Below are positions 36,814 to 43,963 of a DNA stretch of 64,000 bases, one piece after another (the stretch's first letter is position 1; each line of letters starts with the position of its first letter). The position numbers and the translations under genes were made by a program. The notes under the pieces were generated by a model, which saw only the letters and a program-made list of their open reading frames with translations, had not been told where the DNA came from and made no database searches. The DNA lies in assembly GCA_900316305.1 (NCBI GenBank), contig ONCM01000004.1, positions 25,132 through 89,131 of the forward strand. Reading direction: 5' to 3'. Origin of the DNA: an uncultured Bacteroidales bacterium. GTDB taxonomy: Bacteria; Bacteroidota; Bacteroidia; Bacteroidales; WCHB1-69.

Positions 36814-37476
36814 ATGGCAAAACTCTTTATTGTGCCGACTCCGATCGGTAATCTTGAGGATATCACCCTCCGCGCACTCAATGTCTTGAAGTCGGCGGAT
36901 CTCATCCTTTGCGAGGACACCCGCACCACTAAAAATCTGCTCCAGCATTACCAAATTGAGGGCAAGCGCTGCATGGCTTACCACATCTTCAACGAGCATG
37001 AGCAGGTGGGGAATTATATCCGTCAGATTCAGCAGTGCGAGACGGCCGCTTTGGTGAGCGATGCCGGTACCCCCGGCATTTCCGACCCTGGTTTCCTGCT
37101 GGTGCGCGAGGCCCTCAAACAGGATGTGGAGGTGGAATGCCTTCCCGGTGCCACCGCCTTCGTGCCTGCACTCGTGCAGTCTGGATTTCCCTGCAGCAGC
37201 TTCTATTTTTTCGGTTTTCTGCCCCATAAAAAAGGTAAAGAAACCCTCCTCAAACGCTTCTCTGAAATGGAGGAGACGGTCATTTTCTACGAATCCCCGC
37301 ACCGTCTGCTGAAAACATTGGCCAAAATGGTCGAGATTATGGGTCCCGACCGACAGATTGCTGTGGCGAAAGAATTGACGAAGTTGCATGCCTTCACCTT
37401 TAGAGGAACGTTGGCGGAAGCGGTACAATATTTTGAGAGTCAACCTATAAAAGGGGAGTTTGTAGTGGTCTTGTGA
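36814..37476 (+). CDS. rsmI: 16S rRNA (cytidine1402-2'-O)-methyltransferase
   Basis: The 220-residue SAM-dependent enzyme methylates the ribose of C1402 in the decoding centre of 16S rRNA. Family motifs are LFIVPTPIGNLEDIT, LCEDTRTTKNLL, VSDAGTPGISDPG, CLPGATAFVPAL and FYESPHRL. It lacks the C-terminal extension of the longer E. coli protein, as is common in Bacteroidota. It lies just after tRNA-Leu and converges on the T9SS gene at 37643. Confidence 0.96.
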   Translation: MAKLFIVPTPIGNLEDITLRALNVLKSADLILCEDTRTTKNLLQHYQIEGKRCMAYHIFNEHEQVGNYIRQIQQCETAALVSDAGTPGISDPGFLLVREALKQDVEVECLPGATAFVPALVQSGFPCSSFYFFGFLPHKKGKETLLKRFSEMEETVIFYESPHRLLKTLAKMVEIMGPDRQIAVAKELTKLHAFTFRGTLAEAVQYFESQPIKGEFVVVL

Positions 37477-37642
37477 AAAAAATACATATCAAAATCTATG
37501 AAAACAAAAACACATGAAAACCAAAATGAACCAGAGATATTTGACCATACAATACTCCCCCTTTTACCATACAAAACAAAGTATTGTTTACCAACCAAAA
37601 CGAAATTTAACCTATTTTTCTATAGAAACACCTCCTTTCCTT

Positions 37643-38977
37643 TTATTGGATAATTAGTTTTTTCGTTATTTTGCCTCGAGTGGTTTCCGCTTTGAGTAGA
37701 TAGCTTCCGGGCGCGATGCCAGACACGCTCAAACTGCTGCCGTCTGGTACATTCTGCCATTCGCGGACCAGATTCCCTGAGATGTCATAGAGTTGGATAC
37801 GTTGCGCATCCTCGCAGAGATTCCATTGGAACGCCGTGACCGTGGGGTTAGGGTAGGGGTTTTCTCCTCCCGGATTGGTGGGCTCGTTTATTCCGGAGCC
37901 GTTCTCTCTTTTCGTGATGACGATGTTGTTCAGCTGGGTGTTGCCGCTTTCCGCCTCGGCCAGTTGCCAGCGCACGTAGCGGGTTTCCTCCGACAAATTG
38001 TACGGTCCTTGCTGAATGAAATCTTCCGTGCTGATATCGTTGTCATAAAGAGTGGCGATCGTGGACCATTGCTCCCCGTCGGCGGATTCACTCACATTGA
38101 AGACGACCCCGCTGTAGGAAGACGGAGATCCGCTCTTTACGCCTTTCAAATCGAAAGCCAGTGTACCTGGCGAGCTGTCCAGATGGGCTGTCAAAGTTGC
38201 CGATCCCGCATTCTTGGTCTCGAATTTGACGGAGCCGTTCGCGTAGGAGCTACCCAGCTTGTAGCCTGTGAATCCGTTCATATTCTTGATCTCGGCGTGC
38301 GTGGAGTCGCTGTTGCCGGTGAGATCGAACGGCAGGGTGACCAGCGAACTGGTGTCGGAATCCACCACATTATTCGTATCCGTGGTGTCATCGTCGTTAA
38401 TCACTTCATCGCCATCCACAATACGGATGTCGTCCAGCCGGTAATCCACGTTGTGCCGGTTCGAGAAGCGGAGGTGCAGATGCGGGTGCGCAGGCACGTT
38501 GGGGAAGCATACGCGGTACCATTTGCCGGTCCCGGTGCCGGTCGGGAGGGTGTCCGACATCGGCAGACGCACCCACACGAGGCTGTCTGTGGAGTATTCG
38601 ACCACGAAGTTGCTCCCGTTTTCCGTGCTGGTCTTGCGTAATCCGCAATAGAGTTTCACAGTCGGCAGGGTCGCGGTGGTGTTCAGTCCGGAAATCTGGA
38701 ACCATTTCACCGTATCGTTGATCATGACGTTTCCGTTGCCCGATGCGCCTGCGTAACCGGTTGAAGCGCTGGATTTCCGAACGTCGCAGGTGCCGTTTCC
38801 GACGTAGATGACCGAACTGTTCTGCCATCCGGTGTAGTTCTCGATGAGCGTGTTGGTCGTGGGTGTCCCGATGTTCTCCTCATATAATATGGTCTGTGCA
38901 TTGCCGACGGTCGCCCATCTGAGGATGGTTATCAAGGAGAGGATTCCTATCATTAAGTGAGTAAATTGTTGCTTCAT
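37643..38977 (-). CDS. T9SS-exported protein with type A sorting domain
   Basis: I chose the ATG at 38977 (444 residues), which begins a signal peptide ending VGNAQ; the frame also opens at 39049, upstream of the promoter. Two jelly-roll-like regions are visible (KWYRVCFPNVPAHPHLHLRFSNRHNVDYRLDDIRIVDG and TRYVRWQLAEAESGNTQLNNIVITK). The last 75 residues are a type A T9SS signal (NPYPNPTVTAFQW, IQLYDISGNLVREW, GSYLLKAETTRGKITKKLIIQ). It should be displayed on the cell surface or released. The ligand is unknown. Confidence 0.88.
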   Translation of the reverse strand: MKQQFTHLMIGILSLITILRWATVGNAQTILYEENIGTPTTNTLIENYTGWQNSSVIYVGNGTCDVRKSSASTGYAGASGNGNVMINDTVKWFQISGLNTTATLPTVKLYCGLRKTSTENGSNFVVEYSTDSLVWVRLPMSDTLPTGTGTGKWYRVCFPNVPAHPHLHLRFSNRHNVDYRLDDIRIVDGDEVINDDDTTDTNNVVDSDTSSLVTLPFDLTGNSDSTHAEIKNMNGFTGYKLGSSYANGSVKFETKNAGSATLTAHLDSSPGTLAFDLKGVKSGSPSSYSGVVFNVSESADGEQWSTIATLYDNDISTEDFIQQGPYNLSEETRYVRWQLAEAESGNTQLNNIVITKRENGSGINEPTNPGGENPYPNPTVTAFQWNLCEDAQRIQLYDISGNLVREWQNVPDGSSLSVSGIAPGSYLLKAETTRGKITKKLIIQ

Positions 38978-39023
38978 TTTTTTGCTTGTTTTTTGTCTGA
39001 CGAATCTTGAATCAAAACCAAGG

Positions 39024-39031
39024 CAAAAGTA
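39024..39031 (-). promoter_or_regulatory. -7 box for the T9SS protein gene
   Basis: Minus-strand TACTTTTG lies 47 bp before the ATG at 38977 and inside the longer frame, which argues for the shorter protein. Confidence 0.55.
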
Positions 39032-39110
39032 CAACAATTTTAATGACAAGTCAATAAAATGTAATAAAAATTTTCAATAAAAATTATAAATCATTGATAA
39101 TTAACGATGT

Positions 39111-39173
39111 GGTTAATTGTTTGTGTGCTAAAATTAACCAAAAATTCTTAATATTAATTTTAATATTAAGAAT
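39111..39173. repeat. Two AT-rich inverted repeats
   Basis: GGTTAATT (39111-39118) pairs with AATTAACC (39132-39139). A near-perfect 30-bp palindrome follows, with 14-bp arms ATTCTTAATATTAA (39144-39157) and its complement (39160-39173). They lie between the ispH stop and the T9SS gene. They could end the ftsY-ispH transcript or bind a regulator. Confidence 0.6.
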
Positions 39174-39224
39174 TAATAGTTAATATTAAGGGTTCGGGGT
39201 GAAGGTAATAAGGGTGAAATCGCG

Positions 39225-40091
39225 CTATTTCGCACATTTGGCCGCAATTTCGCGCATCAGCCACATGGGGGTGGAGGTCGCGCCGCACACACCGACGGTC
39301 TCCGCATCGGACAGATCGAGCTCGTCCAGCTGGTCCGCGTGCGTCAGCATGTAGGTGCGGTCGTTGTGCTGCTTACATATATTATATAGGTATAACCCGT
39401 TGGAACTTTTTTCGCCGGAGACGAACAGGACGACATCGAAGCGGGTGGCGAACTCGGCGATTTGTTTGGCACGCGAGGAGACCTTCCGACAGATGGTGTC
39501 CTCGAATTCGAACCAGTCTGCGTGACCGTCCACCTCGTAGCGAGAACGAATCTGGTCGATCAGTTGGTAGTAGTGCTCGACGCTTTGCGTGGTCTGGGAG
39601 TAGAGTTTCGACGGTTTGGTGAAGTCAATGCGGTCGATGTCTGCAGAAGAAGAAAGGACAATACCGGTGTTGTCAGTCTGTCCCAGCAGCCCGATGACTT
39701 CAGCGTGTCCCTTCTTGCCGAAAATCAGCATTTGACGGTCGGCCGTGTGGGCGTGGTAGTCGTCGGAGATTCTTTTCTGGAGTCGAAGTACGACGGGACA
39801 GGTGGCATCGATGAGGTGGATGCGGTTGTCTTCGGCAATGCGGTATATTTCAGGGGGTTCACCATGTGCACGGATGAGCACGGTGGTATCGCGCAGGGTC
39901 ATGAACTGCTCATGGGTGATGATTTTAAGACCCAGCGAGGAGAGTCGGCGCACCTCCTCGTTGTTGTGGACGATGTCGCCCAAACAATAGAGGTAGTCGT
40001 GGCTCTGCAGGTATTCTTCCGCGGATTTGATGGCGTTGGTCACGCCGAAGCAGAAGCCGGAGTTCTCATCAATGACGACGGTTTTAGGCAT
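39225..40091 (-). CDS. ispH: 4-hydroxy-3-methylbut-2-enyl diphosphate reductase
   Basis: IspH is the Fe-S enzyme of the last step of the MEP isoprenoid pathway, making IPP and DMAPP. In the 288 residues the three cluster cysteines are Cys14 (GFCFGV), Cys98 (DATCPVV) and Cys201 (TICRKVSSR). Substrate-binding His42 (HNNEEV), His76 (RAHGEP) and the HAEVIG segment are present, and SGEKSSNG matches the usual SxxSSN loop. The C-terminal GVCGATSTP replaces the more usual GxTAGASTP. It starts two bases after the ftsY stop, so the two form an operon. Confidence 0.95.
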   Translation of the reverse strand: MPKTVVIDENSGFCFGVTNAIKSAEEYLQSHDYLYCLGDIVHNNEEVRRLSSLGLKIITHEQFMTLRDTTVLIRAHGEPPEIYRIAEDNRIHLIDATCPVVLRLQKRISDDYHAHTADRQMLIFGKKGHAEVIGLLGQTDNTGIVLSSSADIDRIDFTKPSKLYSQTTQSVEHYYQLIDQIRSRYEVDGHADWFEFEDTICRKVSSRAKQIAEFATRFDVVLFVSGEKSSNGLYLYNICKQHNDRTYMLTHADQLDELDLSDAETVGVCGATSTPMWLMREIAAKCAK

Positions 40092-40093
40092 GG

Positions 40094-41077
40094 CTACCAG
40101 TTGTCGGGGAAAAGGGAGTCAACGAATTCCAGCCGGTTGAAGATCTGCAGCTGGTGGATTTTCTCGCCCACGCCGATGTACTTGATGGGTACTTGGAACT
40201 GGTCGGAGATGCCGATGACGACACCGCCTTTCGCGGTTCCGTCCAGTTTGGTGATGGCCAGCGCGTTGACCTCCGTGGCAGCGGTGAACTGCTTGGCCTG
40301 CTCGAAGGCGTTCTGACCGGTGGAGCCGTCGAGGACGAGCAGCACCTCGTGCGGACCGTCAGGGACAAGCTTGCGGATGACGTTCTTGATCTTCACCAGC
40401 TCGTTCATGAGGTTGATCTTGTTGTGGAGACGGCCAGCGGTGTCGATGATGACCACCTGATGGTGGTTGGCGATGGCGGACTTGACGGTATCGTAGGCCA
40501 CGGCGGCAGGGTCGGAGCCCATCTTCTGGGCCACGACGGGCACGTCGCAACGGTTGCCCCACTCCTTGAGCTGGTCGATGGCGGCGGCACGGAACGTGTC
40601 GGCGGCGCCGAGCACCACGGAGTAGCCGTGCTGCTTGTACTGGTAGGCCAGCTTGCCGATGGTCGTGGTCTTGCCCACGCCGTTCACGCCGACCACGAGG
40701 ATGATGTAGGGCGTGTCCATTTCCGGAATCACGAAATCGTTGACCTTTTCGAGGTCGTTCTCAAGGAGCAATCCGGCGATCTCCTCCTTGAGGATCATGT
40801 TCACTTGGTTGGTTCCCAAGTATTTGTCCTTGGAAACGCGCTTCTCGATGCGGTCGATGATCTTGAGGGTGGTCTCCACGCCCACGTCGGATGTGACGAG
40901 TACCTCCTCGAGGTTGTCGAGCACCTCGTCATCGACTTTGGACTTTCCGGCGATGGATTTCGCCAGTTTTTTGAAGAAGTTTTCCTTGGATTTTTCTAAA
41001 CCCTCATTAAGTTCCTTCTTCTGCTCCTCGTTAATTTCCTGTTTTTTATCTCTATTGAAAAAAGAAAAGAATCCCAT
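40094..41077 (-). CDS. ftsY: Signal recognition particle receptor FtsY
   Basis: FtsY is the SRP receptor GTPase that delivers ribosome-nascent chains to the Sec translocon. I chose the ATG at 41077 (327 residues, [13 protein letters not shown]). The frame runs on upstream to 41263 only through a 12-bp tandem repeat, and the -7 box at 41093 lies inside that stretch. A short helical N domain is followed by the G domain with [32 protein letters not shown] and [10 protein letters not shown]. The long acidic A domain of E. coli is absent, as usual in this phylum. Confidence 0.96.
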   Translation of the reverse strand: MGFFSFFNRDKKQEINEEQKKELNEGLEKSKENFFKKLAKSIAGKSKVDDEVLDNLEEVLVTSDVGVETTLKIIDRIEKRVSKDKYLGTNQVNMILKEEIAGLLLENDLEKVNDFVIPEMDTPYIILVVGVNGVGKTTTIGKLAYQYKQHGYSVVLGAADTFRAAAIDQLKEWGNRCDVPVVAQKMGSDPAAVAYDTVKSAIANHHQVVIIDTAGRLHNKINLMNELVKIKNVIRKLVPDGPHEVLLVLDGSTGQNAFEQAKQFTAATEVNALAITKLDGTAKGGVVIGISDQFQVPIKYIGVGEKIHQLQIFNRLEFVDSLFPDNW

Positions 41078-41092
41078 AGCGTAAATTTTCCG

Positions 41093-41100
41093 CAAAAGTA
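41093..41100 (-). promoter_or_regulatory. -7 box for ftsY-ispH
   Basis: Minus-strand TACTTTTG lies 16 bp before the ftsY ATG at 41077 and downstream of the tandem repeat, so the repeat should not be transcribed from it. Confidence 0.6.
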
Positions 41101-41140
41101 CGAATTTTATTGATACGATGAAACGATGGTGCGATGGTGC

Positions 41141-41245
41141 GATGAATGATACGATGAATGGTACGATGAATGGTACGATGAATGGTACGATGAATGATAC
41201 GATGAATGATACGATGAATGATACGATGAATGGTACGATGAAAGG
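41141..41245. repeat. 12-bp tandem repeat upstream of ftsY
   Basis: About eight copies of ATGAATGRTACG lie end to end, with degenerate CGATGAA copies on both sides (to about 41290). It is the same family as 29817-29928. Confidence 0.92.
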
Positions 41246-41293
41246 CGATGAAAGATAATTCATCGAATATATTCATCGCGCTTCATCGTTCCT

Positions 41294-41412
41294 TCATTGT
41301 TTTACCATTTTCCGTACCGCCACGACATTCCCGTCCGCCACGGCCTTGACGAAATAGACGCCGGCGGCGTAATGGGAGAGGTCGATTTGGGTTTGTACGG
41401 ATGAACCGAGTG
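41294..41412 (-). pseudogene. Remnant of a T9SS type A sorting domain
   Basis: Only the end of a sorting domain is left (SSVQTQIDLSHYAAGVYFVKAVADGNVVAVRKMVKQ, then a stop). Upstream of about 41412 the frame continues antisense to the KilA-N remnant and no longer resembles a T9SS protein. A former surface-protein gene has been cut off here. Confidence 0.7.
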
Positions 41413-41924
41413 CAGTGATAGGAAATTGGATGAGGAATCGAAACACCATAGAATATTTAGGTCTGTGGGAAACATTGTATAATCCGAATTTTAAACCCCT
41501 CGAATTCGAGGAGTTTAGAAAACAAGCAGGTCTGAACGCATTTACATTATCTCCCCAAAAATGGATTGGTGCAACAAATGCTGTTGGCATTATATGCAAA
41601 TCAAGTAGATACGGAGGTACTTTTGCGTACAAAGACATAGCTTTCAAGTTTGCGGCTTGGATTTCTATCGAATTTGTGCTGAATGTTGCGCTTTTCGGAA
41701 TGACAGCAAAGCAATGGCGCGACACGAACCCTGGTTTATCTGGCAACATACGAGACCACGCCACAATCAATCAGTTAATATGCCTCTCTAACCTCGAAAA
41801 CCTCAATTCGGTTTTCATTTCTGAGGGTCTTCCACAGAATGAACGGCTGCTAAAACTCAACCAGCTGGCTGTCCACCAAATGACGTTGTTGGAGGAAAAT
41901 GGAGGACGGAAGATGCTAAAATGA
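41413..41924 (+). pseudogene. Truncated, internally deleted KilA-N domain gene
   Basis: The frame begins in the middle of a KilA-N domain (GNWMRNRNTIEYLGLWE; the usual N-terminal strands with the LTDIAK-type motif are missing). It keeps SSRYGGTFAYKDIAFKFAAWIS and then jumps to a C-terminal part typical of the family (WRDTNPGLSGNIRDHATINQLICLSNLENLN, RLLKLNQLAVHQM). The coiled segment normally between these is absent. KilA-N proteins are phage- or mobile-element-linked DNA-binding proteins. It abuts the T9SS remnant and is probably not functional. Confidence 0.75.
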
Positions 41925-41929
41925 GTAGT

Positions 41930-41957
41930 GTAGAGATGCAAAATTTTGCGTCTCTAC
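41930..41957. repeat. 28-bp palindromic repeat, copy 7
   Basis: Arms GTAGAGATG (one change) and CGTCTCTAC flank the core CAAAATTTTG. It lies 5 bp after the KilA-N remnant's stop. Confidence 0.9.
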
Positions 41958-42111
41958 GCCGTGGATGTTCCGTTACGGTTCTCCATGGACGGCTATGTTA
42001 GAGTCTCTATATCTTTCAAAAAAAATCATTGAATAATGTTTGCATATTAAAAAAAATGTATTTTTTCAGCGATGATTCTACGGATTCATCGCCAGAAGGA
42101 GGAATGAGGAA

Positions 42112-42363
42112 TCATTCCTCTGACTTTATATATATCGGAGCATTCTGTCCCGAAACCCATATTTCCGCAATATGCTGCCCATTGGCAACCCTGTTCCTGA
42201 TCACACGTTTCATGTATGCGTTCGTAAGACCACAATCTTCAACGATTAACCTGTTGCATTGAACGAGCCCGTTCGTTACCGTCCCTCCGTTGGGGAAGTT
42301 CGCCACTATTTCGGTGGAAAGGTCAATAGATTTTAAAACGAAAAAAGGCGGGCAGGCGCCCAC
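42112..42363 (-). CDS. Hypothetical 83-residue ORF in the debris island
   Basis: The frame (KSIDLSTEIVANFPNGG..., ending SGQNAPIYIKSEE) has no family I recognise, no signal peptide and no clear start; its first codons overlap the terminator hairpin at 42341. It may be a fragment of a longer gene. The remaining bases of the 41925-42389 gap show nothing else except a GAATGAGGAATCATTCC-type palindrome near 42102-42119. Confidence 0.25.
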   Translation of the reverse strand: MGACPPFFVLKSIDLSTEIVANFPNGGTVTNGLVQCNRLIVEDCGLTNAYMKRVIRNRVANGQHIAEIWVSGQNAPIYIKSEE

Positions 42364-42371
42364 CTTTTTTC
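42341..42371 (-). terminator. Terminator after rpmG-DUF4295
   Basis: AAAAAAGG and CCTTTTTT enclose GGGC/GCCC with one mismatch, forming a long hairpin with A/T tracts on both sides. It lies 19 bp after the DUF4295 stop on the minus strand. Confidence 0.75.
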
Positions 42372-42389
42372 AACCATGAAAACAAAATA

Positions 42390-42545
42390 TTACTTTTTAG
42401 CCAAAAAGTCTTTAACAGCTCCGGATTCCACTACAGTTTCCTTGAAGGTGTAAGCTCCGGTTTTCGGTGAACGTTCCATTTTCACAACGCGGGTGTAGGT
42501 GACGCCACCTTCTCTTTTCAATGATGCAACAACTTTCTTTGCCAT
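42390..42545 (-). CDS. DUF4295 protein (probable small ribosomal protein of Bacteroidota)
   Basis: The 51 residues begin MAKKVVASLKREGGVTYTRV and end AYTFKETVVESGAVKDFLAKK, with the KMERSPKTGAYTFKE segment typical of DUF4295. The protein is small, basic and limited to this phylum, and its gene regularly follows rpmG. I recall that a protein of this kind was seen in a Bacteroidota ribosome structure (bL38), but cannot check that here. It is 17 bp after rpmG. In related genomes ftsY follows directly; here debris intervenes. Confidence 0.85.
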   Translation of the reverse strand: MAKKVVASLKREGGVTYTRVVKMERSPKTGAYTFKETVVESGAVKDFLAKK

Positions 42546-42562
42546 CTCTTATCAGTTTTTTA

Positions 42563-42751
42563 TTATTTAACTTCTTTATGAATCGTCATTTTCTTCAAAT
42601 ACGGATTGTACTTCTTCAGTTCCAATCTGTCAGGAGTGTTTTTTCTGTTCTTTGTCGTAATATATCTTGACATACCCGGCACTCCACTTGCCTTTTGCTC
42701 TGTGCACTCCAAGATAACTTGTTGACGTGCTTCTTTCGTTTTCTTTGCCAT
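42563..42751 (-). CDS. rpmG: 50S ribosomal protein bL33
   Basis: The 62-residue protein matches bL33 ([54 protein letters not shown]). Only one Cys is present, so this is the zinc-free form. Its usual upstream partner rpmB (bL28) is not here: only a promoter and 118 bp of AT-rich DNA separate it from obgE. Confidence 0.96.
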   Translation of the reverse strand: MAKKTKEARQQVILECTEQKASGVPGMSRYITTKNRKNTPDRLELKKYNPYLKKMTIHKEVK

Positions 42752-42776
42752 TTCTTTCTATCAATTATTTAGGCTG

Positions 42777-42784
42777 CAAAAATA
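42777..42784 (-). promoter_or_regulatory. -7 box for rpmG-DUF4295
   Basis: Minus-strand TATTTTTG, followed by GC, lies 26 bp before the rpmG ATG. Confidence 0.6.
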
Positions 42785-42869
42785 CACTTTTTTTCTATAT
42801 CGTCAATTGTTTTGCCTTTTTTAATATTTTTTTTTATCAACAGCTGTTAATTATCTGAAATTTAGTGTA

Positions 42870-43898
42870 TTATAATTCTTCAGGGTCTTGCAATAATTCC
42901 CATAAGCGGTCTTTCAGTTCCGTTAAATGCCAATTTGTGATTGCCGAGATGCTGATTGTTGGGATAGTTTTTGACATTTTTTGCGCCAAACTGTTCGCAT
43001 CCTTCTCATCCACAAGGTCGCACTTGGTGATTGCCAGCATGTTGTTTTTGTCTAAAAGCTCGGGGTTGAACTGTTTGAGCTCGTTTTGGAGAATCTTCAG
43101 CTCCTTTTTGATTTGCGTGACGGTTTTGACGTTGCCTTCATCGTCTGCGGCGGGGATCATGAACAGCAACGCGGCGTTACGTTCGATGTGACGCAGGAAG
43201 CGCAAACCGATGCCTTTGCCCTCGGACGCGCCTTCGATAATTCCCGGGATGTCGGCGATGACGAACGACTGGAAGTCACGGTAGGCGACCATGCCGAGGT
43301 TGGGCTTCAGCGTGGTGAAGGGGTAGTCGGCGATTTTCGGACGCGCGTTGGAGAGTTGGGTGATCAGGGTTGATTTGCCCGCGTTCGGGAACCCTACCAG
43401 TCCGATGTCGGCCAACACCTTGAGTTCCAGTGAAATCCATCCTTCCGTGCCCTCCTCGCCGGGTTGTGCGAAACGGGGAGTCTGGTGGGTGGCGTTCTTG
43501 AAGTGCACGTTGCCGAGACCGCCGCGGCCGCCCTTCATAACAACCACCTCCTGGCCGTCCTCCAACACCTCGCCCACGTACTCGTCGGTATCGACTAGCC
43601 GGATGATGGTGCCCAGCGGCACTTCGATGTAGGCGTTGTCACCGTCTTTGCCGAAACACTGGTTTTTCTGTCCATTGCCGCCGTGTTCCGCGAACACATG
43701 CTTGGTGTAGCGCAGGTGCAGCAGGGTCCACAGGTTGCGGTTGCCGCGCGCAATAATGCTGCCGCCCTTGCCGCCGTCGCCGCCGTCAGGACCCGCCTTG
43801 GGGTTGTGCGCCGTCCGCGCCAGATGCGCCGAGCCTGCACCGCCGTTTCCGGAACGGCCGAAAATTTTTACGTAGTCTATGAATTGTTCGTCTGCCAT
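42870..43898 (-). CDS. obgE: Obg-family GTPase
   Basis: The 342-residue protein has the glycine-rich Obg domain (residues about 1-158, GGNGQKNQCFGKDGDN, GGRGGLGN) and a G domain with GFPNAGKSTL, DIPGIIEGASEGKGIGLRFLRH and TKCDLVD. ObgE binds the 50S subunit and helps in its late assembly and in growth control. The C-terminal OCT domain is absent. A -7 box at 43941-43948 precedes it, and the gap holds GGTTATAGG word repeats. Confidence 0.96.
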   Translation of the reverse strand: MADEQFIDYVKIFGRSGNGGAGSAHLARTAHNPKAGPDGGDGGKGGSIIARGNRNLWTLLHLRYTKHVFAEHGGNGQKNQCFGKDGDNAYIEVPLGTIIRLVDTDEYVGEVLEDGQEVVVMKGGRGGLGNVHFKNATHQTPRFAQPGEEGTEGWISLELKVLADIGLVGFPNAGKSTLITQLSNARPKIADYPFTTLKPNLGMVAYRDFQSFVIADIPGIIEGASEGKGIGLRFLRHIERNAALLFMIPAADDEGNVKTVTQIKKELKILQNELKQFNPELLDKNNMLAITKCDLVDEKDANSLAQKMSKTIPTISISAITNWHLTELKDRLWELLQDPEEL

Positions 43899-43904
43899 TT
43901 TTAA

Positions 43905-43948
43905 GGGTTATAGGTTATGGGTTATTGGTTATAGAGGCGGCAAAAGTA
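43905..43948 (-). promoter_or_regulatory. obgE upstream region: word repeat and -7 box
   Basis: GGTTATAGG/GGTTATTGG words (43907-43934) are followed by minus-strand TACTTTTG (43941-43948). The box is 42 bp from the ATG. Confidence 0.55.
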
Positions 43949-43963
43949 CGATTTTTTCGGACA

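Noticed and set aside
41078-41263. FIVPFIVSFIV-rich N-terminal extension of FtsY as a membrane anchor
   Set aside because: It is the 12-bp tandem repeat read in frame, and a -7 box lies between it and the normal FtsY start.
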